NCBI GenBank assembly: GCA_009835395.1 | Contig: VXXM01000083.1 | Coordinates: 1-37,349 of the forward strand | Direction: 5' to 3' | DNA: 37,349 nucleotides | DNA from: Acidimicrobiia bacterium | Lineage (GTDB): Bacteria > Actinomycetota > Acidimicrobiia > Acidimicrobiales > CATQHL01 | Shown: positions 23,317-31,722 of the stretch, piece by piece | Layout of the letters: each line of letters starts with the position of its first letter | Position numbering within the stretch: position 1 is the first letter of the stretch | The notes under the pieces: generated by a model | The model's input: only the letters and a program-made list of their open reading frames with translations | Database searches by the model: none | What the model was told of the DNA's origin: nothing | Translations under genes and position numbers: made by a program

Positions 23317-25842
23317 TCAACCCCGGAGCCGGGTGTCGTCGGGATCGAAGACCGGCCCGGTGCCGGCCACGCGGACCGGGAACAACTCGTTCATGTACAT
23401 CACCTGCAACTCGGTGCCCGGCCCGGCGAGTTCCCGCGGCAGGTAACCCATCAGCAGGTACCTGTCCAGCGAGGGGCCCGGCCCGGCGCTGGTGACCCGC
23501 GAGACGCGCCCGTGGCTGTCGGTGATCCGCTTGCCGTCGGCTGTCAGGATCGGCTCGTTGCCGCCCTGCATGTAGCGCTTGCGGCCATGCCCGTCACTGT
23601 GGTCCTCCACGGTCAGCACGCACATCTGCACCTCGGGCGGACCGGCCTCGCGCGCCGCCACGTAGGCCTCCTTGCCGATGAAGTCGGCGGCCTTCACACG
23701 GGGACGGGCCAGGCCGGCCTCCAGCGGGTTGTACTCGCTCTCCAACTCGGCGCCCATGAGGCGGTAGCCCTTCTCGAGCCGGCCCGAGGTGCCGTACACG
23801 CCGCCACCGGTGGGGCGCAGTCCCAGGTCGGTGCCCGCGGTCACGAGCGCGTCCCAGAGGTCGGGGCCGTTGTCCCAGGCGGTGTAGATCTCCCAGCCGG
23901 TGTCGCCCACGTAGGAGATGCGGAACAGTTCGGCGCTGATCGTCCGGTCGCCGCACCGCAACTCTACGGGCGTCACCGAGCCGTAGGGTGCGTCGCCCCA
24001 GCGGTGGTCGCACAGGGCGCTCAGCACCTCCGGGGCGTTCGGTCCCCACAGGCCCAGCGTGGTGATGCCGTCCGTGACGTTGCGGAATGTGACCGAGCCG
24101 TCGGTGGGCATGTGCCGCCGCGCCCAGAACTCGTCGCGCCCGCCGTCGAAGACTCCGGTGACGATGCGCACCTCCTCGGGGCCGGTGCGCACCATGGTGA
24201 GGTCGGAGTGGAATCCGCCGTCGGGGGTCAGCCAGGGCGTGTAGACGGCGCGCCCCACCGGCACGTCGATCCGGTTCACCGCCAGCCGGTCGGCGTACTC
24301 CACGGCGCCCGGACCCGACAGCTCGAAGATCTGGAAGGCGCTGAGGTCCACCAGCCCGCAGTTCTCCCGCAGGTTGAGGTGCTCGCCCATGGTGATGGGG
24401 CTCCACCAGCGGTTGTCCCACTCCACCTGGCGGTCGGACAGGCCGTAGCGCTCGGTGAGGTCGGCGTTGGAGGCGAACCATTGCGGGCGCTCCCAGGTGC
24501 GGGCCTGGAAGAACTCGGCGCCCAGGCCCTGCTGGCGCGAGAAGTAGGGGCTGACGCGCAGGTTGCGGCGGCTCTCCCACTGCTCGGAGGGATGGACGAT
24601 GCCGTAGGTCTTGTTGAAGTGCTCCGAGGCGCGGGCCCAGATGTGGCTGTCGCTGCGCTCCTCGGGATAGAAGCGGGCCACATCCGCGCCGTGGGTGTCG
24701 ATGACCCGCGGGTAGCCGAAGGTCATCCACTCGGCCACGACCTGGGCCATGCCCGGGCCTTCCTTCACCCAGATGGCCGCCGCCGACCAGAGGTTCCGCA
24801 CCTCGGGTATCTCGCCCAAGCAGGGCATGGCGTCGGGTGTGAGTGACAGCAGGCCGTTGATGGCGTAGCGGATCTCGGCGTCGCCGAGCATGTCCATCAG
24901 CTCGATGGCCTCCTCCATCTGCTGGTCGAAGTCATCGGGCGTGAACGGCATCTCCGTCGGCGACAGGGCCGCCTCCTCGTTGGAGGGGATGTCGTCGGGA
25001 TGGTGCAGGATCGGCCGGTGGGCGTAGGAGCCGACCTCCATCGAGCCCGCCGACTGCCGCTCGTAGCAGAACGTGTCCATGTCGCGCACGATCGGGTAGC
25101 CGATCTCGTTGTTGGTCTCGGCGAGCACGTCGATGGGCCCCACGTCGGCCATCTGGTGCACCGCCGGCACGAGCGGGATGTAGGCGCCCGCCATGTTGGC
25201 CACCCTGTTGGACCACACGCCGCAGGCGATCACCACGTAGTCGGTCCGGATCGTCCCCTTGTCGGTGACCACCGCCGAGACCGTGCGCATGCCGGGCAGC
25301 GGACCGTCCGTGGTCGTGATGTCGAGCACCTCGGTGTTGGCGAAGACCTGGCAACCGGCGTCGACGGCCAGTTGGCGCATTCGCGTGCCGGTCTCGAGTG
25401 AGTCCACGACCGAGACCGTGGGACAGTAGAAGCCGCCCAGGATCACGTCGGTGTTGACGAACGGCACCAGCTCGCCGACCTCGGCGGGAGTGAGCAGACG
25501 GGCCTCGATGCCCCAGGCGGTCGCCGAGGTCATGCGCCGCTGGAACTCGTCCATGCGTTCGGGCGTGCGGGCCACCTCGACGCCCCCCGAGTCCACCGAG
25601 AGCCCCAGGTCCCGGTACTGGTTGGCGCTCTGCTCGCCCAGCAGGCACATCTCCTTGTTGTGGTCCACCGGGAAGATGAAGTTGGAGGCATGACCCGTGG
25701 AGCCACCGGGGTTCGGCAGCGGACCCTTGTCCAGCAGCACGAGGTCGCGCCACCCGAGCTTCGCCAGGTGCCCCACCAGGCAGTTGCCGACGATCCCTGC
25801 TCCGATGACCACGCAGCGGGCCTTGGCGGGTAGTTCGCTCAC
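23317..25842 (-). CDS. Dimethylglycine/sarcosine dehydrogenase-like FAD-GcvT fusion (3)
   Basis: Third FAD-GcvT protein, 841 residues, starting with GTG after a GGAGG Shine-Dalgarno. The DAO domain has VVIGAGIVGN (residues 11-20). The flavin-anchor region reads NPGGSTGHASNFIFP: His51 is present, but the usual Trp before it is Gly and the following Ala-Gly is Ala-Ser-Asn, so covalent flavin attachment is less certain than in the two paralogues. The GcvT part has LGLWGPNAPEVLSAL, SYVGDTGWEIYTAWD and GRLEKGYRLMGAEL, and the C-terminal segment is longer than in the other two. It belongs to a separate minus-strand operon with etfB and etfA, which points to an ETF-linked dehydrogenase rather than an oxygen-using oxidase. 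The substrate could be sarcosine, dimethylglycine or a related amine. Confidence 0.88.
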   Translation of the reverse strand: MSELPAKARCVVIGAGIVGNCLVGHLAKLGWRDLVLLDKGPLPNPGGSTGHASNFIFPVDHNKEMCLLGEQSANQYRDLGLSVDSGGVEVARTPERMDEFQRRMTSATAWGIEARLLTPAEVGELVPFVNTDVILGGFYCPTVSVVDSLETGTRMRQLAVDAGCQVFANTEVLDITTTDGPLPGMRTVSAVVTDKGTIRTDYVVIACGVWSNRVANMAGAYIPLVPAVHQMADVGPIDVLAETNNEIGYPIVRDMDTFCYERQSAGSMEVGSYAHRPILHHPDDIPSNEEAALSPTEMPFTPDDFDQQMEEAIELMDMLGDAEIRYAINGLLSLTPDAMPCLGEIPEVRNLWSAAAIWVKEGPGMAQVVAEWMTFGYPRVIDTHGADVARFYPEERSDSHIWARASEHFNKTYGIVHPSEQWESRRNLRVSPYFSRQQGLGAEFFQARTWERPQWFASNADLTERYGLSDRQVEWDNRWWSPITMGEHLNLRENCGLVDLSAFQIFELSGPGAVEYADRLAVNRIDVPVGRAVYTPWLTPDGGFHSDLTMVRTGPEEVRIVTGVFDGGRDEFWARRHMPTDGSVTFRNVTDGITTLGLWGPNAPEVLSALCDHRWGDAPYGSVTPVELRCGDRTISAELFRISYVGDTGWEIYTAWDNGPDLWDALVTAGTDLGLRPTGGGVYGTSGRLEKGYRLMGAELESEYNPLEAGLARPRVKAADFIGKEAYVAAREAGPPEVQMCVLTVEDHSDGHGRKRYMQGGNEPILTADGKRITDSHGRVSRVTSAGPGPSLDRYLLMGYLPRELAGPGTELQVMYMNELFPVRVAGTGPVFDPDDTRLRG

Positions 25843-25974
25843 GTCATGCCTCCGCGATCGGTGGGCACCGAAGCGAGTGCCCCTTTCGTGTGCCTTCCGA
25901 GCGGACGCCGCTCCGATCCACCCGTGGGTCGCAGAGCCGAAATCCCTGCTGCCGCGACCAGCGGCGCCGCTGCG

Positions 25975-26007
25975 TTCTGTAATATGGAATCGTTCCAGAA
26001 TACGGAA
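25975..26007. promoter_or_regulatory. Paired IclR-type operators between the ETF operon and fhs
   Basis: Two 15-base inverted repeats lie three bases apart: TTCTGTAATATGGAA (25975-25989) and TTCCAGAATACGGAA (25993-26007). Their junction reads TGGAATCGTTCCA, one base different from the palindrome at 12096-12108. The pair is centred about 110 bases before fhs and 150 bases before the divergent FAD-GcvT gene, so one regulator could control both. A possible fhs -10 box TAGCGT lies at 26025-26030, putting the right-hand site over the -35 region. Confidence 0.6.
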
Positions 26008-26101
26008 CGCTGGTCAAGACACCCTAGCGTGCCGACGCCCTGACCGGCGGTCGCGGGACATACGATCCAACCAACGACAGCCGGGAACCGGAGGGAAAGC
26101 C

Positions 26102-27799
26102 ATGGCATTTCCGTCAGATCTGGAGATCGCGTCACAGGCCCGGTTGCGGCCCCTGGAGGAGATCGCGGCCGGCTCGGGGATTCCACAGGATTGCCTGGAG
26201 TTCTACGGGAAGGGTGCCGCCAAGGTGGATCTGGCCGCGGTCGAGGCCATGGCGGACCGGCCGCGAGCCCGCTACGTGGTGGTCTCCGCCATCACGCCCA
26301 CGCCGCTCGGCGAGGGCAAGACCACCACGACGGTCGGGCTGGGCCAGGCCTTCCAGCACATCGGCCGGACGGCCACGATCGCCATCCGCCAGCCCTCGAT
26401 GGGACCCACCTTCGGCATCAAGGGGGGTGCCGCTGGCGGCGGCTACAGCCAGGTCGTGCCGATGGAGTTGTTCAACCTCCACCTCACCGGCGACATGCAC
26501 GCCGTGACGGCGGCCCACAACCTGTGCTCGGCCATGGTGGACGCGCACCTCTACCACGGCAACGAAGCAGGCCTGGACATCCACAACATCACCTGGCGAC
26601 GGGTGCTGGACGTGAACGACCGGGCGCTGCGCAACCTCACCATCGGCCTCGGCGGGCGGCTCGACGGCGTCCCCCGTGAGAGCGGCTTCGACATCACCGC
26701 CGCCTCGGAGGTCATGGCGACCCTGGCGCTGTGCAGCTCCCTGGCCGACCTGCGGGCCCGGCTGGGGCGCACCGTCGTGGGCTACACCTCCGCCGGCACT
26801 CCGGTCACCGCCGAGGAGATCGGCGTGGCCGGGTCCATGGCGGTCATCCTGCGCGAGGCGATCAAGCCCAATCTGATGCAGACGCTCGAGAACACCCCCG
26901 CCCTGGTGCACACCGGACCCTTCGGCAACATCGCCACCGGCAACTCCTCGATCGTGGCCGACCAGGTGGGCATCGCCATGAGCGACTTCCTGCTGACCGA
27001 GGCCGGGTTCGGCGCCGACATGGGCGCCGAGCGGTTCTTCAACATCAAGTGCCGCTACTCGGGGCTTGCACCCGACGCGGCCGTGCTGGTGGCCACCGTG
27101 CGCGGGTTGAAGGCGCACTCGGGCCGCCATCGCATCGTGGCCGGGCGGCCGCTGCCGGAGGCGCTGCTGGCCGAGAACCCCGACGAGGTGCATCTCGGCG
27201 GCGACAACCTGCGGAAGCAGATCCAGAACATCCAGTTGCACGGCTGCACGCCGGTGGTGGCCATCAACGCCTTCCCCGACGACCACGCCGCCGACCTGAG
27301 GGCCATCGCCGAGGTCGCCGCCGAGTACGGCGTCCGCGCCACGGTCACGACGCACTTCGCCGACGGGGGCCGCGGGGCCGCCGAGTTGGCCGAAGCCGTG
27401 GCCGAGGCAGCCGAGGAGGAGAGCCACTTCTCGGTGCTGTACCCCGACGAGGCCTCGCTCACCGACAAGATCCACGCCGTTGCCACCAAGGTCTACGGGG
27501 CGGAGGGCGTGGAGTACTCGGCGCAGGCCACCAAGCAGCTTGCCACCTACACCGAGGCGGGCTTCGGGCATCTGCCGGTGTGCATCGCCAAGACCCACCT
27601 GTCGATCTCCTCCGACGCGTCCCTGAAGGGGGCGCCGACGGGCTGGACGCTGCCGGTGCGCGAGGCGCGAGCCTCGGTGGGCGCCGGCTTCGTGTATCCC
27701 ATCTGCGGTGAGATGCGCACGATGCCGGGCCTGGGACGCGTCCCGGCGGCGAAGGGCATCGACATCGACTCCGACGGAAACATCGTCGGGCTGAGTTGA
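26102..27799 (+). CDS. fhs: Formate-tetrahydrofolate ligase
   Basis: Cytoplasmic enzyme interconverting formate + THF + ATP and 10-formyl-THF + ADP + Pi. From the ATG at 26102, preceded by GGAGGGAAAGCC, it has 565 residues, the normal size; the open frame extends upstream but without similarity. The ATP-binding TPTPLGEGKTTTT is at 65-77, followed by RQPSMGPTFGIKGGAAGGGYSQ in the characteristic order and by VATVRGLKAHSG. In this setting the enzyme may run in reverse, making ATP while releasing formate from C1 units derived from methyl groups, as proposed for aerobic demethylation pathways such as lignin aromatic O-demethylation (LigM/LigC/LigH) in Sphingobium. It diverges from the FAD-GcvT/ETF operon with shared candidate operators and is translationally coupled to metF. 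Confidence 0.95.
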   Translation: MAFPSDLEIASQARLRPLEEIAAGSGIPQDCLEFYGKGAAKVDLAAVEAMADRPRARYVVVSAITPTPLGEGKTTTTVGLGQAFQHIGRTATIAIRQPSMGPTFGIKGGAAGGGYSQVVPMELFNLHLTGDMHAVTAAHNLCSAMVDAHLYHGNEAGLDIHNITWRRVLDVNDRALRNLTIGLGGRLDGVPRESGFDITAASEVMATLALCSSLADLRARLGRTVVGYTSAGTPVTAEEIGVAGSMAVILREAIKPNLMQTLENTPALVHTGPFGNIATGNSSIVADQVGIAMSDFLLTEAGFGADMGAERFFNIKCRYSGLAPDAAVLVATVRGLKAHSGRHRIVAGRPLPEALLAENPDEVHLGGDNLRKQIQNIQLHGCTPVVAINAFPDDHAADLRAIAEVAAEYGVRATVTTHFADGGRGAAELAEAVAEAAEEESHFSVLYPDEASLTDKIHAVATKVYGAEGVEYSAQATKQLATYTEAGFGHLPVCIAKTHLSISSDASLKGAPTGWTLPVREARASVGAGFVYPICGEMRTMPGLGRVPAAKGIDIDSDGNIVGLS

Positions 27800-28677
27800 T
27801 GGGGCTCGGGCAGACGCGGCGTCGGCGGCTCAGCGGCGAGACGGCCGCGGCGCGCACTGCGCGCCTCCGACTCATCGAGGCCACCAACTTCGAGGTGATC
27901 CCGCTGCGCAGTCTGGACGGCGCTCTCGAGGACCTGCCCGCGGAGTCGCGGGTCTCGGTCACGGCCTCGCCCGCCAAGGGCCTGGACACGACCCTCGAGA
28001 TCACCGAGAAGTTGCTCGCAGCCGGGCACAGGGCCGTGCCGCACATCTCGGCGCGGATGGTGCGGGACCCTGCTCACACCCGTGCAATCGCGGCCTGGCT
28101 GCGCGCCGCCGAAGTCGACGAGATCTTTCTCGTCGGAGGTGACGTCGTCCAGCCGGAGCACTACCACGACGCGCTGAGTTTTCTCACCGACCTGCTGGGG
28201 ACCGACCATGGGCTGGGGCGCGTGGGGGTCACCTCGTACCCCGACGGTCATCCGCTCATCGACCGCGGCGTGCTGCGGGAGGCACTGCATGCCAAGCAGG
28301 CGACGTTGGCCGAGGCGGGTCTGGAGGGATATTGCAGCACGCAAATGTGCTTCGACGCCGTCGGGATCGTGGACTGGCTCAGCGCGGAGCGGCGCGCCGG
28401 GCTGGCGCTTCCGGTGCATCTCGGCATCGCCGGTGTTGTGGACCGGGCCAAGCTGCTGAGCATCGGCGTCCGCCTGGGGATCGGCCAGTCACTGCGCTAC
28501 CTGCGCAAGAACCGTCGTGCCGTCAGCAGGCTCATGACCGTGCCGCACTACGACCCCAACGACCTGCTGGTGCCGCTGAGCGCGCACGCGGCCGACTTGG
28601 ACATCCGGGAGCTTCACGTCTTCACGTTCAATCAGGTGGCGGCCACCGCGGACTGGCGCGAGCAGAACCTGCGCTGA
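27799..28677 (+). CDS. metF: Divergent methylenetetrahydrofolate reductase
   Basis: Short (292-residue) MTHFR-family TIM-barrel protein interconverting 5-methyl-THF and 5,10-methylene-THF. The ATG overlaps the fhs stop (TGATG); a TTG three bases earlier is also possible. Visible family features: an early SVTASPAKGLDTTLE strand, VPHISARMVRD, DEIFLVGGDVVQP, VTSYPDGHPLID (the usual GYPEGHP position), CSTQMCFDAVGIVDWL and HLGIAGVVDRAKLL. The differences from E. coli MetF are large, especially in the middle of the barrel, so flavin and electron-donor use may differ. With fhs in the same transcript, the likely role is oxidation of methyl-THF made by the corrinoid system; methionine synthesis is the alternative. 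Confidence 0.85.
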   Translation: MGLGQTRRRRLSGETAAARTARLRLIEATNFEVIPLRSLDGALEDLPAESRVSVTASPAKGLDTTLEITEKLLAAGHRAVPHISARMVRDPAHTRAIAAWLRAAEVDEIFLVGGDVVQPEHYHDALSFLTDLLGTDHGLGRVGVTSYPDGHPLIDRGVLREALHAKQATLAEAGLEGYCSTQMCFDAVGIVDWLSAERRAGLALPVHLGIAGVVDRAKLLSIGVRLGIGQSLRYLRKNRRAVSRLMTVPHYDPNDLLVPLSAHAADLDIRELHVFTFNQVAATADWREQNLR

Positions 28678-28727
28678 GGCCCGCCGTGCCGTTCGGAGCA
28701 CGCCGGAACGGACCGGAGTCGGGGCGG

Positions 28728-28733
28728 TAGGCT
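28728..28733 (+). promoter_or_regulatory. Possible -10 box of the ABC ATPase gene
   Basis: TAGGCT lies 10 bases before the ATG at 28744, again without a clear Shine-Dalgarno, fitting a leaderless or very short-leader transcript. Confidence 0.25.
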
Positions 28734-28743
28734 GATCGCCGCG

Positions 28744-29541
28744 ATGGGCACCTCACCGAACGGTCCCGCCAGCGAAGGCTCACCCAGCGGCGACGCCGCG
28801 CCGGGCCCCGTCCTGACCTTCGACGGGGTCTCCAAGGTGTTCCCGGACGGCACGCACGCCCTCGAGGGTGTCAGCTTCTCGGTCAGCCGCGGCGAGTTCG
28901 TGACTCTGGTCGGCCCGTCGGGATGTGGGAAGTCCACGCTGCTGCGCATCGCCTCGGACCTCGACGGCGCCACGGGCGGGTCCGTGCAGGTGGACCAGGA
29001 TCGCATCGGGTACATCTTCCAGGACGCCACGCTGATGCCGTGGCGCACGGTGCTCGGCAATGTGGAGTTGCTGGGCGAGTTGCACGGCTACTCCCGCGAG
29101 GAACGGCGCCGCCTGGCAAAGGCTGCCATCAGCACCGTCGGTCTCGACGGGTTCGAGGGTCACTATCCCAAGGCGCTCTCCGGCGGCATGCGCATGCGCG
29201 CCTCCATCGCCCGCACCCTCACCCTGAACCCGCCGCTGTTCCTCTTCGACGAGCCCTTCGGGGCGCTCGACGAGATCACGCGCGAGCGGCTGAACGAGGA
29301 GACCCTCTCGTTGTTCATGCGCGAGCAGTTCGCCGCGCTGTTCATCACGCACTCCATCTACGAGGCCGTCTACCTCTCGACGCGGGTGCTGGTGATGTCG
29401 CCGCGGCCGGGGCGAATCGTGGCGAGTTTCGACGTTCCCTTCGACTATCCCCGTGCGCAGAGTTTGCGGTACGAAGCGAAGTTCGCAGAGTTGACGGGCG
29501 CCGTCTCGGCCGCACTGCGGGGGTCCTTCGTCCACGACTGA
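28744..29541 (+). CDS. NitT/TauT-type ABC transporter ATPase
   Basis: Cytoplasmic ATPase of the SsuB/TauB class, 265 residues. All motifs are intact: Walker A GPSGCGKST (57-65), Q-loop Gln93 in IFQDATLMPWR, signature LSGGM (145-149), Walker B LFLFDEP (165-171) and the switch His203 in ITHS. The first 20 residues are a Gly/Ser/Pro-rich extension before the domain. No permease or binding protein lies beside it, whereas the importer at 1753-5349 is of precisely this class and lacks an ATPase, so the pair could form one transporter split across the window; this is inference. It is followed after 79 bases by the luciferase-like monooxygenase gene. Confidence 0.92.
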   Translation: MGTSPNGPASEGSPSGDAAPGPVLTFDGVSKVFPDGTHALEGVSFSVSRGEFVTLVGPSGCGKSTLLRIASDLDGATGGSVQVDQDRIGYIFQDATLMPWRTVLGNVELLGELHGYSREERRRLAKAAISTVGLDGFEGHYPKALSGGMRMRASIARTLTLNPPLFLFDEPFGALDEITRERLNEETLSLFMREQFAALFITHSIYEAVYLSTRVLVMSPRPGRIVASFDVPFDYPRAQSLRYEAKFAELTGAVSAALRGSFVHD

Positions 29542-29548
29542 CGGCGAC

Positions 29549-29565
29549 CGCAGCGCGTCGCTGCG
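29549..29565. terminator. Hairpin after the ABC ATPase gene
   Basis: CGCAGCG-CGT-CGCTGCG is a perfect 7-bp GC-rich stem starting 8 bases after the stop codon. There is no T-run, so it is a possible weak terminator or RNA-end barrier before the monooxygenase gene. Confidence 0.4.
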
Positions 29566-29620
29566 AGCGGCATCCTCCAGCGGCGGGATGCCAACCGACG
29601 ATTCCAAGCAGGAGGTAGGA

Positions 29621-30772
29621 ATGGAGACGGGCGTGTTCTTCTTCGGAGCGGTGGAGATGGACGACGCGGGGGCCGGCCCACCGGTGCCCACCGATCGTCG
29701 CTACACCCAGCAGGAGATGTGGTACGCCTCCGAGCGCATGCTGGACATGGGTATGGCCGCCGAGCAGGCCAACTTCGACGTGTTCTGGCTCACCGAGCAC
29801 CACTTCCAGTACGAGGGTTACGAGGTGCTGCCGAACGCGCTGCTGTTCGGCGCCGTGCTGGCCGAGCGCACCGAGCGCATCAAGATCGGTGCGCTGTTCA
29901 ACATCGTGCCCCAGTGGCACCCGCTGCGCCTCGCCGAGGACTTCGCCACCATGCACAACCTCTCGGGGGGTCGGGGGGTCCTGGGCGTCGGGCGCGGCAC
30001 GGTGCCCCGCGAGGCCGAACCGCTCGGCACCTTCGTCGGCAGCTTCGACAACCCCGACAAAGCCGACGCCGACCGCATCAACCGGGAGATGTTCGACGAG
30101 GCCCTCGACGTCATCGTGGCGGCCTTCGAGAACGAGACGTTCGCCTATCGCGGCAAGTACTTCGATCTGCCGCCGGAGGGGATCCCCGACCGGGGCGGAA
30201 CGGTGCAGCACCTCACCCTCGTGCCGCGGCCGCTGTATCCCTACGACATCTGGCAGGCCGTGACCTCGCCCCCCACGCTGGAGTACGTGCCCCGGCGGGG
30301 CTGGGGAGGCGTTTTCTGGTTGCGCAACCACAACTTCATGGTCGATTGGTGGGGTCGCTTCGGCGAGCTCTACGAGAAGGAGCACGGCCGTGCGCTGGAG
30401 GCCGGCGAGAACCGCATGCTCGTGTTGAACGTGCGGGTGGCCGACACGTACGAGCAGGCGCTGGTCGACGCACGCGACGGCCACGACGAGTTCTGGAAGT
30501 TCCTAGGCCCCTACGGCTGGAGCCGTGGCTACATGGCCGCCGACGGGCGCCCCGCCGCACCTGGCCTGATCCCCACCCTCGAGGAGTCGTTGGACCAGAA
30601 GGTGTGGATCGTCGGAACGGCGGAGGACGTGGCCGAGGGGATCGCCGACTACGGCGAGCGACTCGGCGGCCTGCAGCACCTCACGCTGTTTCCGAACTTC
30701 CCCGGTGAGACCTACGACGAGGCCGCCGAGCACGTCCTGCGCATCGGCGAAGAGGTGCTCCCGCTGCTGTAG
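29621..30772 (+). CDS. Luciferase-like flavin-dependent monooxygenase
   Basis: TIM-barrel oxidoreductase of the bacterial luciferase-like family (PF00296), using reduced flavin and O2, or possibly F420. I chose the ATG at 29621 because GGAGG at 29611-29615 is well placed; an ATG at 29588 gives 11 more residues. It has 383 residues. Family features: FDVFWLTEHHFQYEGY, IKIGALFNIVPQWHPLRLAEDFA (substrate/flavin pocket), LSGGRGVLGVGRGTVPREAEPLG and VGTAEDVAEGIADYGERLGGLQHL near the end. The gene follows the ABC ATPase, a pairing also known in sulfonate utilisation (Ssu), but the substrate here cannot be read from the sequence; a role in breaking down the imported compound is possible. Confidence 0.87.
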   Translation: METGVFFFGAVEMDDAGAGPPVPTDRRYTQQEMWYASERMLDMGMAAEQANFDVFWLTEHHFQYEGYEVLPNALLFGAVLAERTERIKIGALFNIVPQWHPLRLAEDFATMHNLSGGRGVLGVGRGTVPREAEPLGTFVGSFDNPDKADADRINREMFDEALDVIVAAFENETFAYRGKYFDLPPEGIPDRGGTVQHLTLVPRPLYPYDIWQAVTSPPTLEYVPRRGWGGVFWLRNHNFMVDWWGRFGELYEKEHGRALEAGENRMLVLNVRVADTYEQALVDARDGHDEFWKFLGPYGWSRGYMAADGRPAAPGLIPTLEESLDQKVWIVGTAEDVAEGIADYGERLGGLQHLTLFPNFPGETYDEAAEHVLRIGEEVLPLL

Positions 30773-30799
30773 CGGCGCTCGGAGCGACACCGGCGACGA

Positions 30800-30877
30800 G
30801 TCCGGCCGATCGGCCTCCCGGACCCTCCCCGGGGTGGCTCGCCTACCGGGGACAGAGCCGGCGACGCTAGTCGCCGG
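30800..30877. terminator. Convergent-gene hairpins
   Basis: Two inverted repeats lie between the convergent monooxygenase and membrane-protein genes. GTCCGG...CCGGAC (30800-30823) encloses GGCCGATCGGCC, and CCGGCGAC-GCTA-GTCGCCGG (30858-30877) is a perfect 8-bp stem that spans the stop codon of the minus-strand gene. No T-run is present; a two-way terminator role is inferred. Confidence 0.4.
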
Positions 30878-31610
30878 TCGCCTCGTCGAGAAGTTGCGGG
30901 TCCTCCTTGTAGATCCACACGCCGAGGACGACGATCCACAGGGTCGTCACCAGGAGGAATCCGGCGCCGATCTGCACCAGTGGGGCGTCGAGATAGTGGT
31001 AGCCGACGAAGCTCAGCAGCAGGGCGGCCAGTGAGACGACGGCGATGCCGATGTGCGCGTTCCGGCGCCTGCCGGGTCCGAACCTGATCGCCAGACCGCT
31101 GGCCAGGGCGAGGTATCCGGCGAAGGCCGTGACGAGTATCACGAAGTCGAACGCCACGTCGAGAATGTTCACGACCTGGGCGTACCCGTAGTAGTCCTGG
31201 TCGGCAATCCCCGGGGTTCGCCCGTACTTGATGACCTCCGTGATGGTCATATCGCCGAGGGCTCCCGCAATGGCGGCCGCCGCGGCAATCGTGATCGACA
31301 GCACCCCGGTTCGTGTCAGCGCATCTTCGGGGGAGCGGCGGAGACGGTTGGGCCAAAGCGCGGCAATCCCTCCGAGCATCAGGACGTGCCCGATGACGTA
31401 GGCGGTGGCGGTCACATGGGTCCACTCGTCGTTGTCGACCTTGGCGTAGAGCCGCTCATCCATGAACGTCTCGAGGTCGGAACTGGGCGTCGCGGGGTCG
31501 ACTATCCCCTGACCCGGCGCGAGCACTCCCGAGATGAAGGCCAGGAGCATGCCGGTCACGAGCATCAGCCCGCACAACTTGTACGAGTTCAGTGACTTCA
31601 GGTACGTCAT
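30867..31610 (-). CDS. Multi-pass membrane protein, unknown (paralogue A)
   Basis: I do not recognise the family. The start is set at the ATG at 31610, with GGAGG eight bases upstream (complement of 31619-31623), giving 247 residues. About six hydrophobic segments are visible, roughly at 12-33, 65-86, 98-118, 145-170, 181-202 and 209-232. Between the first two is an acidic extracytoplasmic stretch (PSSDLETFMDERLYAKVDNDEW). The C-terminus reads LGVWIYKEDPQLLDE. Its upstream neighbour (31723-32463) is a clear paralogue with the same layout, ending LGVWLYREDPELVGE. No catalytic or metal motif stands out. Location beside a P450 gene gives only a weak hint. Confidence 0.75.
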   Translation of the reverse strand: MTYLKSLNSYKLCGLMLVTGMLLAFISGVLAPGQGIVDPATPSSDLETFMDERLYAKVDNDEWTHVTATAYVIGHVLMLGGIAALWPNRLRRSPEDALTRTGVLSITIAAAAAIAGALGDMTITEVIKYGRTPGIADQDYYGYAQVVNILDVAFDFVILVTAFAGYLALASGLAIRFGPGRRRNAHIGIAVVSLAALLLSFVGYHYLDAPLVQIGAGFLLVTTLWIVVLGVWIYKEDPQLLDEATGD

Positions 31611-31722
31611 TCTGCGAACCTCCACGCGGTATGAGTTGACTCGATCCCGTCGTCCCGATCCTGTCGTTCCGACGCGGCGGCGGGAGCGGGTCCCTCCTCT
31701 CGGCGAGAAGCTATACGACTGC

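Noticed and set aside
22511-23320. A fusion of etfA with an upstream domain (590 codons open)
   Set aside because: The extra part is only the shadow of etfB in another frame. A TGATG junction marks the real start.
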